NCBI GenBank assembly: GCA_021810625.1
Contig: JAJZIJ010000011.1
Span: forward strand, 1 to 64,000
Source: Acidobacteriota bacterium
GTDB taxonomy: Bacteria; Acidobacteriota; Terriglobia; Terriglobales; Acidobacteriaceae
Direction: 5' to 3'
Length of the DNA stretch: 64,000 nt
In this document: positions 16,805 through 26,259 of the stretch, in pieces
Numbering within the stretch: the stretch's first letter is position 1
Layout: every line of letters starts with the position of its first letter
The notes under the pieces: generated by a model
What the model saw: only the letters and a program-made list of their open reading frames with translations
Told to the model about the DNA's origin: nothing
Database searches by the model: none
Translations under genes and position numbers: made by a program

Positions 16805-17356
16805 ATGCCGGATGTATATCTTGGAACGATCCTGATGGTTGGATTCAACTTTGCCCCGCAAGGCTGGGCACTGTGTAATGGGCAGTTGCTGTCCATTGCA
16901 CAGAATACGGCTTTGTTTTCGCTGCTTGGCACCACCTATGGCGGCAATGGAACGACGAACTTTGCCCTGCCCGACCTGCAAGGTCGCGTGCCGATTCACA
17001 TGGGCAATGGAGCGGGTCTCAGTCCATACGTGATTGGGCAAAATGGCGGAGTGGAGGGTGTCACGCTGCTGGCCTCCCAGATGCCGCAGCACTTGCATAC
17101 GGTGGCGACACCCTGCTCTACAGCCAATGCAACGGCGACAAGCCCAGCAAGCGCTTATCCGGCAGTTACAGTGGTTGATGCAGGTCGAGGGGTGGCTCCA
17201 ACTCCATCCTACGCATCTGCGCCGACAGCCGGACAGGCGATGGCTCCAGTGAATACATCGCTCGTTGGTGGAAACCTGCCGCATCCGAACATACAGCCGT
17301 ATCTGACAGTGAACTTTATCATTGCGCTTCAGGGAATCTTCCCCACGCGCAGCTAA
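16805..17356 (+). CDS. Tail-collar domain (microcystin-dependent-protein-like) protein
   Basis: A 183-residue protein of the phage tail-collar family. It starts MPDVYLGTILMVGFNF, then the diagnostic APQGWALCNGQLL, TYGGNGTTNFALPDLQGR and SQMPQHLHTV blocks; these occur both in phage tail fibres and in chromosomal proteins annotated as microcystin-dependent. The ATG at 16805 follows AAAGGGA. There is no signal peptide and no other phage gene nearby, so a prophage is not indicated. It may be the tip of the preceding collagen-like stalk, but this is inferred from order only. Confidence 0.85.
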   Translation: MPDVYLGTILMVGFNFAPQGWALCNGQLLSIAQNTALFSLLGTTYGGNGTTNFALPDLQGRVPIHMGNGAGLSPYVIGQNGGVEGVTLLASQMPQHLHTVATPCSTANATATSPASAYPAVTVVDAGRGVAPTPSYASAPTAGQAMAPVNTSLVGGNLPHPNIQPYLTVNFIIALQGIFPTRS

Positions 17357-17405
17357 AACCGTGCGGAAGTCGTCGCGAAGAAGCAGTGCATGTACCGGAG
17401 AAAGA

Positions 17406-17503
17406 GTCATTCTGAGCGAAGCGAAGAATCCAGAGGGTGATGGCAGGGTCGATGCAGCGAGGATTCTCTGGATTCTTCGCTTCCGTTGGTCGCTCAGAAT
17501 GAC
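17406..17503. repeat. Palindromic intergenic element (TCATTCTGAGCG type)
   Basis: The arms GTCATTCTGAGCGA..AGCGAAGAATCCAGAG (17406-17435) and their complement (17466-17503) form an imperfect hairpin, with 8 extra bases in the right arm and a 30-nt centre. The design and arm ends match the element at 10231-10336. The right arm reaches to within 10 bp of the ATG of the next gene, so the hairpin could affect its translation. Confidence 0.65.
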
Positions 17504-17512
17504 GCGGAGTGG

Positions 17513-20113
17513 ATGGAAAAGGTAAGAACTTCAGCGCTGCAAGGGAGTATCGGTTTGCGTATGCTGGAAGGACAAAGCATCGGCGGGAGAAATCAGAGAA
17601 GCGCAGGGCCACGGCGGACGTTGTGGTTCTGCGCCGCTCTGCTCTGTCTGGCGGTGACGGCGCAAGTCCTCGTTCTTCCAGCGCAGGCGCAGGGGCCGAT
17701 ACTCTCTGTGCATCCGGGAAACACGGCGCAGACACTGGCGGGCAATGGCACGCTGGGTTACTCCGGCGACAACGCTGCGGCGACCAGCGCCACATTGGCC
17801 GCTCCTGCCGCCGTTGCTTACGACACTGCGGGCAATCTTTACATCGCTGATGCCGACAATCACGTCATCCGCAAAGTGGATACGACAGGCATCATCACCA
17901 CCATTGCGGGCAGCGGCATCGAAGGTTTTGCGGGCGATGGTGGACAGGCCACTGCCGCGCTGCTGGATACGCCGACGGGCGTGGCCGTTGATACCAGCGG
18001 CAATCTCTATATTGCCGACAGTCACAATCAGCGCATCCGCAGGGTGAACGCAGCGGGCGTCATCAGCACCGTCGCTGGCAACGGTACGGCGGCCTTTTCC
18101 GGTGATGGCGCAGCGGCTACTTCGGCCAGCATGTTTCTGCCAGAGGCGGTTGCGGTCGATGCTGGCGGAAATCTTTATATCGCCGACACGGACAACTATC
18201 GTATTCGCAAAGTGAGCGGCGGCATCATCACCACTGTGGCCGGGGATGGCGAGCAGATGTACTCCGGCGACGGCGCAGCCGCCACCGCTGCTGGGCTGGA
18301 TACGCCGACAGGCGTGGCCGTTGATACCAGCGGTAATCTTTATATCGCGGACAGCCACAATCAGCGCATTCGCATGGTGAACGCGGCAGGAATCATCAGC
18401 ACGATTGCGGGCAACGGCGCGCTGGGCTACTCCGGCGATAGCGGTAACGCCACACAATCCACGCTGGCGCTGCCCACGGGGGTTGCCGTCGATGCAGCGG
18501 GCAATGTGGTCATTGCCGACAGCGACAACAATGTCCTCCGCCAGGTGAGCAACGGCGTCATCAACACCATCGCAGGCAACGGCAATCAGGGGTATGGCGG
18601 GGATAACGGCGCGGCGCTCAACGCCACGCTCAACACGCCGCGCTCGGCCTCGTTCGATGCGCTTGGAAACGTAGGGATTGCCGACAGCCAGAACCAGCGC
18701 ATTCGCGCAATGGAACTGCCGCAATTGACCTTTGCCAGCCAGCCCGTCGGCTCGGTCAGCGCGCCGCAGAGCGTGACGCTCTCCAACATCGGCAGCGCCT
18801 CCCTGCAAGTACAAACGGTCAATCTGGCGGGCAACTTCGCTCTTGCCAGTGGCGGAACGTGCAGCGCAGCCCCGATCACTCTGGCTGCGGGTGCCAGTTG
18901 CACGGTGAATCTTGCGTTCGCTCCGGTGGCGACGGGCGCGGCCACGGGATCAATCCTCTTGAATGGCGCTGGCCTGACACCGCAGACCTTGCTGTTGCGG
19001 GGCAGCGGCGTTCAGGGCGTGGACGCATTGCATCTCAGCGGCCCGGCGACCACGATGTATGGAACGGGGACGCTGACGGCCACGCTCGCCAGCGGAACCC
19101 AGACGGCGACCGGGACGGTTACTTTTTTATCTGGCTCCACCGCGCTGAGTACGGTTGCGCTGAGCAACGATGCGGCGACGTTCAGCGCGGCCTCGCTCCC
19201 CGTGGGCACATACTCGATCACGGCCAGCTACAGCGGCGATGCCAATTATCCCGCTGCGACCAGCGCGCCGTTTTCTCTTGTCGTCACGCAGGCAGGCACG
19301 GCCACCACGTTGAGTATCAGCGGCATCATCGGTTCCACAACGACCCCACTCACATTTACGGCGCAGGTGGTTTCGACAACAAGTGGCGCGCCGACGGGCA
19401 CGGTGAGCTTCTTCAACGGCAGCGCGCTGTTGGGAACCTCCGCGCTGAGCGCCAATGGGCAGGCGGTCTTTACGCCAACGACGAGCAGTCTGAATGCAGG
19501 CGCGAACTCAATCACTGCGGTGTATTCCGGAGGCGCGAATTTCAGCGCCAGCACATCGGCACCTGTAGTGCAAACATGGACGGACTTTGCTTTGGGCATA
19601 GCCGCCAACAGTTCCGCGTTGCAGACTGTACCCCCCGGAGGCAAGGCGGTCTACATTCTCTCCGTGACTCCGGTCGGTGGAACAACGCTGCCGGACGCGA
19701 TTACGATGACGGCCACTGGGCTGCCATCGGGAGCAACCTATACCTTTGCGCCTGCGACGATTCCATCTGGCAGCGGAGCGACAACAACGGTGCTGACCAT
19801 CCAGACGCCCCCGCTGGTTGCCCGCAAGGGCGTGCCGCATGAGCCAGCAGGACATCATCCGGTGCCGATGGCGCTGGGTCTGCTTTTGCTGCCGCTGGCG
19901 GCAATCAAGCCCGCGCGCAAGCGAATGCAGCGGATGCCACGCATCTGGGCGCTGCTCTTGTTTGCGGTGCTGGGACTGGGCGCGGCTACCGGGTTGAGCG
20001 GATGCTCAGGCGGAGGATTTTTTAATGCGCATATCGTCAACTCCGCCATTACGGTGACAGCGACGAGTGGGACAGTCCAGCACTCGATCCACATAACCTT
20101 GACCGTCGAATAG
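17513..20113 (+). CDS. NHL-repeat / Ig-like surface protein with C-terminal membrane tail
   Basis: An 866-residue exported protein (start 17513 or possibly 17561). After a signal segment (about residues 38-58) come about six NHL-type propeller blades of 50-56 residues, each with a variant of GNLYIADSHNQRIR and TIAGNG. Next are a choice-of-anchor D-like domain (TFASQPVGSVSAPQSVTLSN) and two bacterial Ig-like domains (VTFLSGSTAL, VSFFNGSALLG). The C-terminal tail has a hydrophobic segment, a basic linker (KPARKRMQRMPR), a second hydrophobic segment, GCSGGG and a final Thr-rich strand. The same tail plan occurs in the protein at 21110-25057. The protein is likely displayed on the cell surface for binding; enzymatic motifs are absent. 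Confidence 0.8.
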   Translation: MEKVRTSALQGSIGLRMLEGQSIGGRNQRSAGPRRTLWFCAALLCLAVTAQVLVLPAQAQGPILSVHPGNTAQTLAGNGTLGYSGDNAAATSATLAAPAAVAYDTAGNLYIADADNHVIRKVDTTGIITTIAGSGIEGFAGDGGQATAALLDTPTGVAVDTSGNLYIADSHNQRIRRVNAAGVISTVAGNGTAAFSGDGAAATSASMFLPEAVAVDAGGNLYIADTDNYRIRKVSGGIITTVAGDGEQMYSGDGAAATAAGLDTPTGVAVDTSGNLYIADSHNQRIRMVNAAGIISTIAGNGALGYSGDSGNATQSTLALPTGVAVDAAGNVVIADSDNNVLRQVSNGVINTIAGNGNQGYGGDNGAALNATLNTPRSASFDALGNVGIADSQNQRIRAMELPQLTFASQPVGSVSAPQSVTLSNIGSASLQVQTVNLAGNFALASGGTCSAAPITLAAGASCTVNLAFAPVATGAATGSILLNGAGLTPQTLLLRGSGVQGVDALHLSGPATTMYGTGTLTATLASGTQTATGTVTFLSGSTALSTVALSNDAATFSAASLPVGTYSITASYSGDANYPAATSAPFSLVVTQAGTATTLSISGIIGSTTTPLTFTAQVVSTTSGAPTGTVSFFNGSALLGTSALSANGQAVFTPTTSSLNAGANSITAVYSGGANFSASTSAPVVQTWTDFALGIAANSSALQTVPPGGKAVYILSVTPVGGTTLPDAITMTATGLPSGATYTFAPATIPSGSGATTTVLTIQTPPLVARKGVPHEPAGHHPVPMALGLLLLPLAAIKPARKRMQRMPRIWALLLFAVLGLGAATGLSGCSGGGFFNAHIVNSAITVTATSGTVQHSIHITLTVE

Positions 20114-20163
20114 GCGACCGTCGGATAAGGGACTGTCGAATAAGCGCGCTGTAGGGCGGGCGG

Positions 20164-20721
20164 CTACGCTTCGGTTTCCGGGAACATTCCTGTCCAGAAT
20201 CCGTCGATGCTTCTTGTGTTTTTTTGCCTGCGATATTCCAGAAGCCCTTCTTCGCCGCCCTTGGAGTTTACCCACTGTTCCATCGTTGTCCGATCCCCTT
20301 CAAAGTGGAAGAGCGGCACGCTGAATCCGCAGGAGGTCTGCACGGTCTCGACGCTCAGAACGATGATTTGTCGCGCTCCGGGCAGGGATGGAAATTGAGG
20401 CAACAATTTCCCATACTCTGGCGTGCCCGTCAGGCAGGTTCTGCCTGTTCCATACAGGCGCAGGATCAGGGGGCTGTCTTCAAACGCGCAGAACATGAGC
20501 GTGAGTCGGGGCAGTTGCAGAAGATGGGCCGCGGTCTCATTGCCGCTTCCGGTCAGGTCAAGATAGGCGACCGTTCGCTCGTCGAGGATGCGCAGGGCAT
20601 CAAGTCCCTTGGGCGAGAGGTTCACGCGTCCCGTTGGCGCGGCGCTGGCGACAAAGAAAATCTTTTGCTTCAGGATGAATGCGCGATGTGCAGCTTCCAT
20701 GCGATCAAATTGCTTGGCCAT
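20164..20721 (-). CDS. Pyridoxamine 5'-phosphate oxidase-like flavin protein
   Basis: A 185-residue protein of the split-barrel FMN-binding family. The start at 20721 (MAKQFDRM) is preferred; the longer frame from 20757 has an unrelated leader. The block KIFFVASAAPTGRVNLSPKGLDALRILD is typical, in shortened form, of the PNPOx-like group that often lacks true PNP oxidase activity, and TGSGNETAAHLLQ is also characteristic. It may reduce small molecules using flavin or F420, or be a stress protein. It stands alone, convergent to the NHL-protein gene with a 50-bp gap. Confidence 0.8.
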   Translation of the reverse strand: MAKQFDRMEAAHRAFILKQKIFFVASAAPTGRVNLSPKGLDALRILDERTVAYLDLTGSGNETAAHLLQLPRLTLMFCAFEDSPLILRLYGTGRTCLTGTPEYGKLLPQFPSLPGARQIIVLSVETVQTSCGFSVPLFHFEGDRTTMEQWVNSKGGEEGLLEYRRQKNTRSIDGFWTGMFPETEA

Positions 20722-20970
20722 GTTGTATATCAGTTTACTCGCGGCGATGGAGCGCAAAGAGTCCCCGCCTGTAGTTTCGCTATAAAGTCTCCCATAAAAT
20801 ACGAAATTTTCATGGAAAATCCTGCGAATCTGTGGTACCTTGTTTCAAGGATACGGGCGTCATTTTCATATGCTGAATGTTACGCCCTCGCGTGACGAGG
20901 AACACGTTCCCCTCGCCCCTGTGGAGTTTCAGTCGGGGTTTAATTTAGGAGCTGCGCGTGGGGTATTTCT
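20722..20970. other. Divergent intergenic region
   Basis: No gene is seen between the flavin-protein gene and the structured element that precedes the beta-helix protein. The sequence is AT-richer around 20780-20880, compatible with promoters in both directions. The only open frames here lack ribosome binding sites. Confidence 0.4.
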
Positions 20971-21054
20971 GGGGTGCCCCAGGTCTCGATTTTGAGACCT
21001 GGGAATTACATGGCCCGCCCACTCAAGCCAAAAGAAGGCTTGAATGGGGCACCC
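20971..21054. repeat. Three-hairpin palindromic element in 5' leader
   Basis: The outer arms GGGTGCCCC (20972-20980) and GGGGCACCC (21046-21054) enclose two inner hairpins: CCAGGTCTC (979-987) / GAGACCTGG (994-1002), counted from 20000, and TCAAGCC (21023-21029) / GGCTTGA (21037-21043). DNA or RNA would fold into a three-way junction. It ends 55 bp before the start of the beta-helix protein and may control it or be a mobile palindromic element. Confidence 0.6.
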
Positions 21055-21109
21055 GCAGCGGGTTCGACCCCGGATGTTCAAAAATTTTGATTTCGGAAGG
21101 ACTTTTTCC

Positions 21110-24100
21110 ATGACAACGTCACCATTCGCGTCGCGCATTCTCGCGCTCTGCTCTGTCGCCCATAGACGAAGCTTTCCCACGCAAGCCAAAAGAATGTTCC
21201 GTTCCATGACATCCTTTCCAGCCGCGCTGCTGGCGGTCTTCATGCTGGCGGCGGTGAGCGCCCACGCCACCACCTATACGGTGACAAATACGAATAGCAG
21301 CGGGAGCGGTTCGCTCGCCGCAGCCGTTGGCAGTGCGGCAAGCGGCGACACGATTGATTTTGCCTCTGGGGTGACGGGCACCATCACGCTGACCAGCACG
21401 CTGACGCTCAGCCACAATGTGACCATTACCGGGCCGGGCGCGAGCGCGCTGACCATCTCCGGCAACAGCGCGGTACTCGTGTTCGCTATTAACTCCGGCG
21501 TTACGGCCAGCATCTCCGGGCTGACCATCGCCAACGGCTCCAACACCCTCAACTGTGGCCAAAGCGGCGGCGGCGGCGGCATTTTCAACCAAGGCACGTT
21601 GACGGTGAGCAACAGCACCTTCTATAAAAACACGGTCACCAACACCTGCGGCCAGGGCATCGGCGGCGGCATCTACAACTACAAAGGTACGCTGACGGTG
21701 AGCAACAGCACCTTCTCCAACAACACGGCCAACGGCACCAACGGCAACCAAAGCTTCGGCGGTGGCATTGGCAGCAATGGTGGCGTGGTGATGATCAGCG
21801 ACAGCACCTTCTCCAGCAACTCGTCCGCCAGCAACAGCTACGATGTTGGCGGCGGCATTCTCAACGGCGGTGGTAGCACGATGACGCTGAATAACAGCAC
21901 CATCACGGGCAGTTGGGCCTACAACGGCGGTGCTGGCATTATTGACTACGGGACTACGTTGAATGTGAACAACAGCACCATCACGGGCAATACGAGCTAC
22001 GATGGCAACGGCGGCGGCATTTACAACGCTGGCAGCGGTACGGTGACCCTCACCAACAGCATCGTGGCGGGCAACACGGATCCAGGTTATGATGGCGAGG
22101 ACTGCTACAACTGCGGCACGCAAAGCAGCAACAATCTCATCAGCACCTCGACTACTCCGATCACGACGACGGCACTGAAGCTCGGAACGCTGGCCAACAA
22201 CGGCGGCCCCACAGAGACCATGATGCCGCTGACGGGCAGTCCGGCCCTGAACGCGGGGTCGGGCAGCACGCTCTCCACCGATCAGCGCGGATTCCCCAGG
22301 CCCACGGGTAACGGCGTGGTCAGTGACCTTGGCTCCGTACAAGCCGGAGATTTGACCGTGACCACCACGGCAGACACCACGAACTCCGGGACAACTTGCG
22401 ACGGCACCGCCACCTGCTCCCTGCGCGATGCCATTACGCTGGCCAACAGCTATGGTTCCGGGGACATCTCCTTTGCCTCCAGCATTACGAGCACCCCCAG
22501 CACCATTACGCTGGGCAGCGCGCTGCCACCCATCACAGCCACGAATATCAACATCACCGGGCCGGGAGCAAATCTGCTGACCATATCCGGGAACAAGCAG
22601 TATGAGGTGTTCAACATCAACTCCGGCGTCACGGCGAGTATCTCCGGGCTGACCATCGCCAACGGCAACGCCTCCTCTGGCGGCGGCATCAACAACGCAG
22701 GCACATTGACGGTGAGCAACAGCGCCTTCTCCGGCAATTCGGCTGCTAGCGCCTACGGTGGCGGCATTAGCAACGGTGGCACAGTGACGGTGAGCAACAG
22801 CACCTTCTCTGGCAACACGGCTGGCATCGGCGGCGGCGGCATTAGCAACGGTAGCAGCGGCATAGTGACGGTGAGCAACAGCACCTTTTCCGGAAACACG
22901 GCTGGCGGCGGCGGCATTCTCAACGGCGGCGGCACAGTGACGGTGAGCAACAGCACCTTTTCCGGAAACATGGCTGGCACCGGCGGCGGTATTTACAACT
23001 ACAACGGCACGGTGACGCTGACCAACAGCATTGTGGCGGGCAACACGGAATCTACTTCAGGACAAACAGGCAACGACTGCTACGCCTGCGGCCCGCAGAG
23101 CGCCAGCAACCTCATCAGCACGTCGTCGTCCAGCCCCAGTCCGAATCTCGGCCCGCTGGCCTACAACGGAGCCAACCAGACGCTGCAAACTCTGCTGCCG
23201 CTGCCGGGGAGTCCGGCGATTGAAGCGGGCAATCCCGCGCTGCTGCCCACGGGCATGACGACGGACGAACGCGGCCTGCCGCGCACCGTGAACAGCAAGC
23301 TCGACCTGGGCGCAGTCGAGACGGATTACACTGCCGTGCAGTTCGTGCAGCAGCCGACGAACACGCTCGCCAACGCGACCATCACGCCCGCAGTCACGCT
23401 GAGTGTGATGGAAAGCGGCGCAGCAGCGCTCAACATTCCTGTCCCGCTGACGCTGACGGGCAACGGCACTCTGGCTGGAACGCTGACGGAGACCACGTTG
23501 GTGACGAAGCCGGGCACGGCAGCCGTGGCCACCTACGGCAATCTGAGCGTGAACACGGCGGGCACGGGCGACACGCTCGACGTGACTCTGCCGATTACCG
23601 CTACCGGAATCACGCCAGCGCTGACGCTGAAGGCCAGCAGCGGCTCGTTTGACATCACGGTGAAGACCACGACGATTACCTGGACAACGACACCACCCAC
23701 CAATGTGACCTACGGCGCAAAGCCGATCACGCTGGCGGCGACGGCCAGCAACGGGGCGACGGTGCTGTATCAGGTGATCTCCGGCCCGGCGACGATCACG
23801 GGGGGCAACACGCTCACCTTTACCGGCGCGGGCGCAGTGACAATTGAGGCATACACAAACGCCAGCGGCAGCTACGGCTCCGGCAGCCTGACAGCCAACA
23901 TCACCGTAGCGCAAGCCGCGCAGACGATCACCTTCCCGGCGATTGCGGCGAAGGTCTTTGGCAACGCACCCTTTGCGGTGTCGGCAACAGCAACGAGCAG
24001 CCTGCCGGTGACGATTGCGGTCACCAGCGGCCCGGCAACCATCAGCGGCAACACGGTGACGCTCACCGGAGCAGGCACGGTAACGCTCACGGCCACGCAG

Positions 24101-25057
24101 GCGGGCAACGCGAATTACAGCGCGGCCACTCCCGTGACGCAGAGATTTACGGTGAGCGCTGCGGTCTCGACGACCACGCTGACCGCCTCGGCCAGCGCGA
24201 TCATCGCAGGGCAACCCGTGACCTTTACCGCGACGGTGCAATCCGGCGCAACGCTGGTTCCCAGCGGCACGGTGAACTTCTACAACGGAACCACACTGCT
24301 TGGCGCGAAAACGGTGACCAATGGCGTGGCGACCTTCACCACCTCCACGCTGGCAGCGGGCGGCAATCCAGCGTTCACGGCCAGCTACGTGGGAACCGTG
24401 GACTACGCGGCCAGCACCTCTGCAACAGTGATGGTGACGGTCGCTACGCCCATCCCGCCCAGCTTTACGATGGCAGCGACCCCGAACACGCTGACCATTC
24501 CGACGGGAGGAATCGACGCCAGCACGCTGACGATTACGCCGACAGGCGGCTACACGGGCAAGCTAACGCTGAGTTGCTCCGGCCTGCCCGCCAATACGTA
24601 CTGCTACTTCCCAGGAAATTCGGGAGCGCAGACCATCGCGGTAACGCTGAACGGCAGCAATACGGCGCAGAGTATCGCGCTGAACATCGAGACCGGGGCG
24701 ATGACCGCGCCGCCAATGGCGCGGATGCAGGCAATGCCCAGCCCGTTTGGGCCACAACCAAGCCCACTGAGTCCGATTCTTCCGGCGCTGGCCTTCTGGT
24801 GGCCGGGGAGCATGGCGGGGCTGGCGGCCTTCGGGCGCAAGCGAAATCTCTCGAAGACGCAGCAGCGGATGTTGCAACTCTGCCTGCTGGTGTTGATGAC
24901 GGGAGCGCTGGCGGCAGGGATTTCCGGCTGCGCTGGCTTGACTTCGAGTGCGGCTGCGGTGCGCGTCACGCCAGCGGGAACTACAAAGGTGACCGTCACG
25001 GCGACCCCGGCATCGGGAACCGCCCAAACCACGACCATCACCGTCACCATTACGTAG
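21110..25057 (+). CDS. Beta-helix / CSLREA-type surface protein with Ig-like repeats
   Basis: A 1315-residue exported protein. The ATG at 21110 follows GGAAGGA. After a signal (about residues 28-48) there are two large right-handed beta-helix regions built from repeats such as VSNSTFSGNTA and NGGTVTVSNSTF, each closed by a choice-of-anchor Q-like segment with GSPAL/GSPAI and DERG or DQRG. TATCSLRDAITLANS near residue 430 is a CSLREA-type motif. Three or more Ig-like/MBG-like domains follow, and the C-terminus has the same tail as the NHL protein: hydrophobic, basic linker (GRKRNLSKTQQR), hydrophobic, ISGCAG, Thr-rich strand. It is a likely cell-surface adhesin or matrix protein. A strong terminator follows 18 bp after the stop. 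Confidence 0.85.
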   Translation: MTTSPFASRILALCSVAHRRSFPTQAKRMFRSMTSFPAALLAVFMLAAVSAHATTYTVTNTNSSGSGSLAAAVGSAASGDTIDFASGVTGTITLTSTLTLSHNVTITGPGASALTISGNSAVLVFAINSGVTASISGLTIANGSNTLNCGQSGGGGGIFNQGTLTVSNSTFYKNTVTNTCGQGIGGGIYNYKGTLTVSNSTFSNNTANGTNGNQSFGGGIGSNGGVVMISDSTFSSNSSASNSYDVGGGILNGGGSTMTLNNSTITGSWAYNGGAGIIDYGTTLNVNNSTITGNTSYDGNGGGIYNAGSGTVTLTNSIVAGNTDPGYDGEDCYNCGTQSSNNLISTSTTPITTTALKLGTLANNGGPTETMMPLTGSPALNAGSGSTLSTDQRGFPRPTGNGVVSDLGSVQAGDLTVTTTADTTNSGTTCDGTATCSLRDAITLANSYGSGDISFASSITSTPSTITLGSALPPITATNINITGPGANLLTISGNKQYEVFNINSGVTASISGLTIANGNASSGGGINNAGTLTVSNSAFSGNSAASAYGGGISNGGTVTVSNSTFSGNTAGIGGGGISNGSSGIVTVSNSTFSGNTAGGGGILNGGGTVTVSNSTFSGNMAGTGGGIYNYNGTVTLTNSIVAGNTESTSGQTGNDCYACGPQSASNLISTSSSSPSPNLGPLAYNGANQTLQTLLPLPGSPAIEAGNPALLPTGMTTDERGLPRTVNSKLDLGAVETDYTAVQFVQQPTNTLANATITPAVTLSVMESGAAALNIPVPLTLTGNGTLAGTLTETTLVTKPGTAAVATYGNLSVNTAGTGDTLDVTLPITATGITPALTLKASSGSFDITVKTTTITWTTTPPTNVTYGAKPITLAATASNGATVLYQVISGPATITGGNTLTFTGAGAVTIEAYTNASGSYGSGSLTANITVAQAAQTITFPAIAAKVFGNAPFAVSATATSSLPVTIAVTSGPATISGNTVTLTGAGTVTLTATQAGNANYSAATPVTQRFTVSAAVSTTTLTASASAIIAGQPVTFTATVQSGATLVPSGTVNFYNGTTLLGAKTVTNGVATFTTSTLAAGGNPAFTASYVGTVDYAASTSATVMVTVATPIPPSFTMAATPNTLTIPTGGIDASTLTITPTGGYTGKLTLSCSGLPANTYCYFPGNSGAQTIAVTLNGSNTAQSIALNIETGAMTAPPMARMQAMPSPFGPQPSPLSPILPALAFWWPGSMAGLAAFGRKRNLSKTQQRMLQLCLLVLMTGALAAGISGCAGLTSSAAAVRVTPAGTTKVTVTATPASGTAQTTTITVTIT

Positions 25058-25074
25058 AGGGAAAATACTATGGA

Positions 25075-25115
25075 CAAAACAATAGGGGGAGCCATCGGCT
25101 CCCCCTATTGTTTTG
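25075..25115. terminator. Bidirectional terminator
   Basis: A perfect 19-bp inverted repeat (CAAAACAATAGGGGGAGCC and complement) around an ATC loop. A GC-rich stem is flanked by A- and T-rich tracts on either side, so it can work on both strands. It separates the rightward beta-helix gene from the convergent end of the leftward leu-ilv operon. Confidence 0.92.
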
Positions 25116-25154
25116 ATGATGGCAGTGAAATGTCGTCGTAAACAGCGCCCCCGT

Positions 25155-26231
25155 TTAGGCTCCGACGGTTGTCGGTTCCTTGGTCTTGGCTGCGGGAGAT
25201 GTTTTGGCGACGCGATGCACCACGTTGTCCTTGACCGTGACCGGATCGAGGAACTGCATAGAAGCGCGCAGCGGCTCTCCGACGGTTTCAATCGGGTGTT
25301 TGGCTTCCTGCAGGCGCGTCTCCTCGAACCATTTGCGGCCCGTTGCATTCTCGTTGATCCAGTTTTTGGCGAAGGTGCCATCCTGAATATCGGTCAGCAG
25401 GCCTTTCATGGCGGCGCGGGTTTGATCGGTGACGATGCGCGGGCCAGCAATGTAGTCGCCATACTCGGCGGTCTCGGAGACGGAGTAGCGCATGTAGGCC
25501 AGACCGCCGCGATACATCAGATCGACGATCAATTTGAGTTCGTGCAGACACTCGTAGTAGGCAACCTCCGGCTGATAGCCGGCGTTGACCAGCGTCTCAA
25601 AGGCGGCCTTGACCAGCGCGCTGGTACCGCCGCAGAGCACGGCCTGCTCGCCAAAGAGATCGGTCTCGGTCTCTTCCTTGAAGGTGGTTTGCAAAACTCC
25701 GGCGCGGGTGCAGCCGATACCCTTGGCATAGGAGAGCGCAAGCGCGAAGGCGTTGCCGCTGGCATCCTGCTCAACGGCGAGCAGGCCGGGCGTGCCGCCG
25801 CCTTCAGTGAAGACCTCGCGGACGCGATGGCCGGGAGCCTTGGGCGCAACCATGCTGACATCGACGTCCTTGGGCGGCGCGATGGTGTTGAAGCGAATGT
25901 TGAAGCCATGCGCGAACATCAGCGTCTTGCCCTTGGAAAGATGCGGGGCGACGGATTCGGCGTAAATTTTTGCCGCCGTCTGGTCGGGCACCAGCATCAT
26001 GATGACATCAGCCCACTGCGTGGCCTCCGCATTCGTTTTGACGGGCAGACCTGCCTGCCGCGCGCGCGCGATGGATTTGCTGGTTGCCGGCAGACCGATG
26101 CAAACCTCGACGCCGGAATCCTTCAGGTTGAGCGCGTGGGCGTGGCCCTGCGATCCGTAGCCGATGATGGCTACCTTCTTCTTGCGGATCAAGTCAAGAT
26201 CCGCGTCTGCGTCATAGTATGTCTTTGCCAT
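25155..26231 (-). CDS. ilvC: Ketol-acid reductoisomerase
   Basis: NADPH- and Mg-dependent isomeroreduction of acetolactate or acetohydroxybutyrate in valine and isoleucine synthesis. The 358-residue protein is of the short class I type. Its Rossmann motif [17 protein letters not shown] is at about 24-40, followed by MLVPDQTA, and the metal-binding region [13 protein letters not shown] lies around 190-202. The last about 25 residues ([13 protein letters not shown]) are a low-complexity extension. It is the last gene of the operon, 28 bp after ilvH, and ends before the terminator at 25075-25115. Confidence 0.96.
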   Translation of the reverse strand: MAKTYYDADADLDLIRKKKVAIIGYGSQGHAHALNLKDSGVEVCIGLPATSKSIARARQAGLPVKTNAEATQWADVIMMLVPDQTAAKIYAESVAPHLSKGKTLMFAHGFNIRFNTIAPPKDVDVSMVAPKAPGHRVREVFTEGGGTPGLLAVEQDASGNAFALALSYAKGIGCTRAGVLQTTFKEETETDLFGEQAVLCGGTSALVKAAFETLVNAGYQPEVAYYECLHELKLIVDLMYRGGLAYMRYSVSETAEYGDYIAGPRIVTDQTRAAMKGLLTDIQDGTFAKNWINENATGRKWFEETRLQEAKHPIETVGEPLRASMQFLDPVTVKDNVVHRVAKTSPAAKTKEPTTVGA

Positions 26232-26259
26232 GTTGATGATCCTTCCGTAGTGTGTAAAT

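Noticed and set aside
16805-17356. Prophage, suggested by the tail-collar domain
   Set aside because: No capsid, terminase, portal, lysis or integrase gene is nearby; chromosomal tail-collar proteins are common.
21119-24241. Long antisense open frames (about 400 codons) opposite the beta-helix gene
   Set aside because: Their sequence is Arg/Gly/Ala-rich and mirrors the repetitive coding strand; no ribosome binding sites or known motifs.
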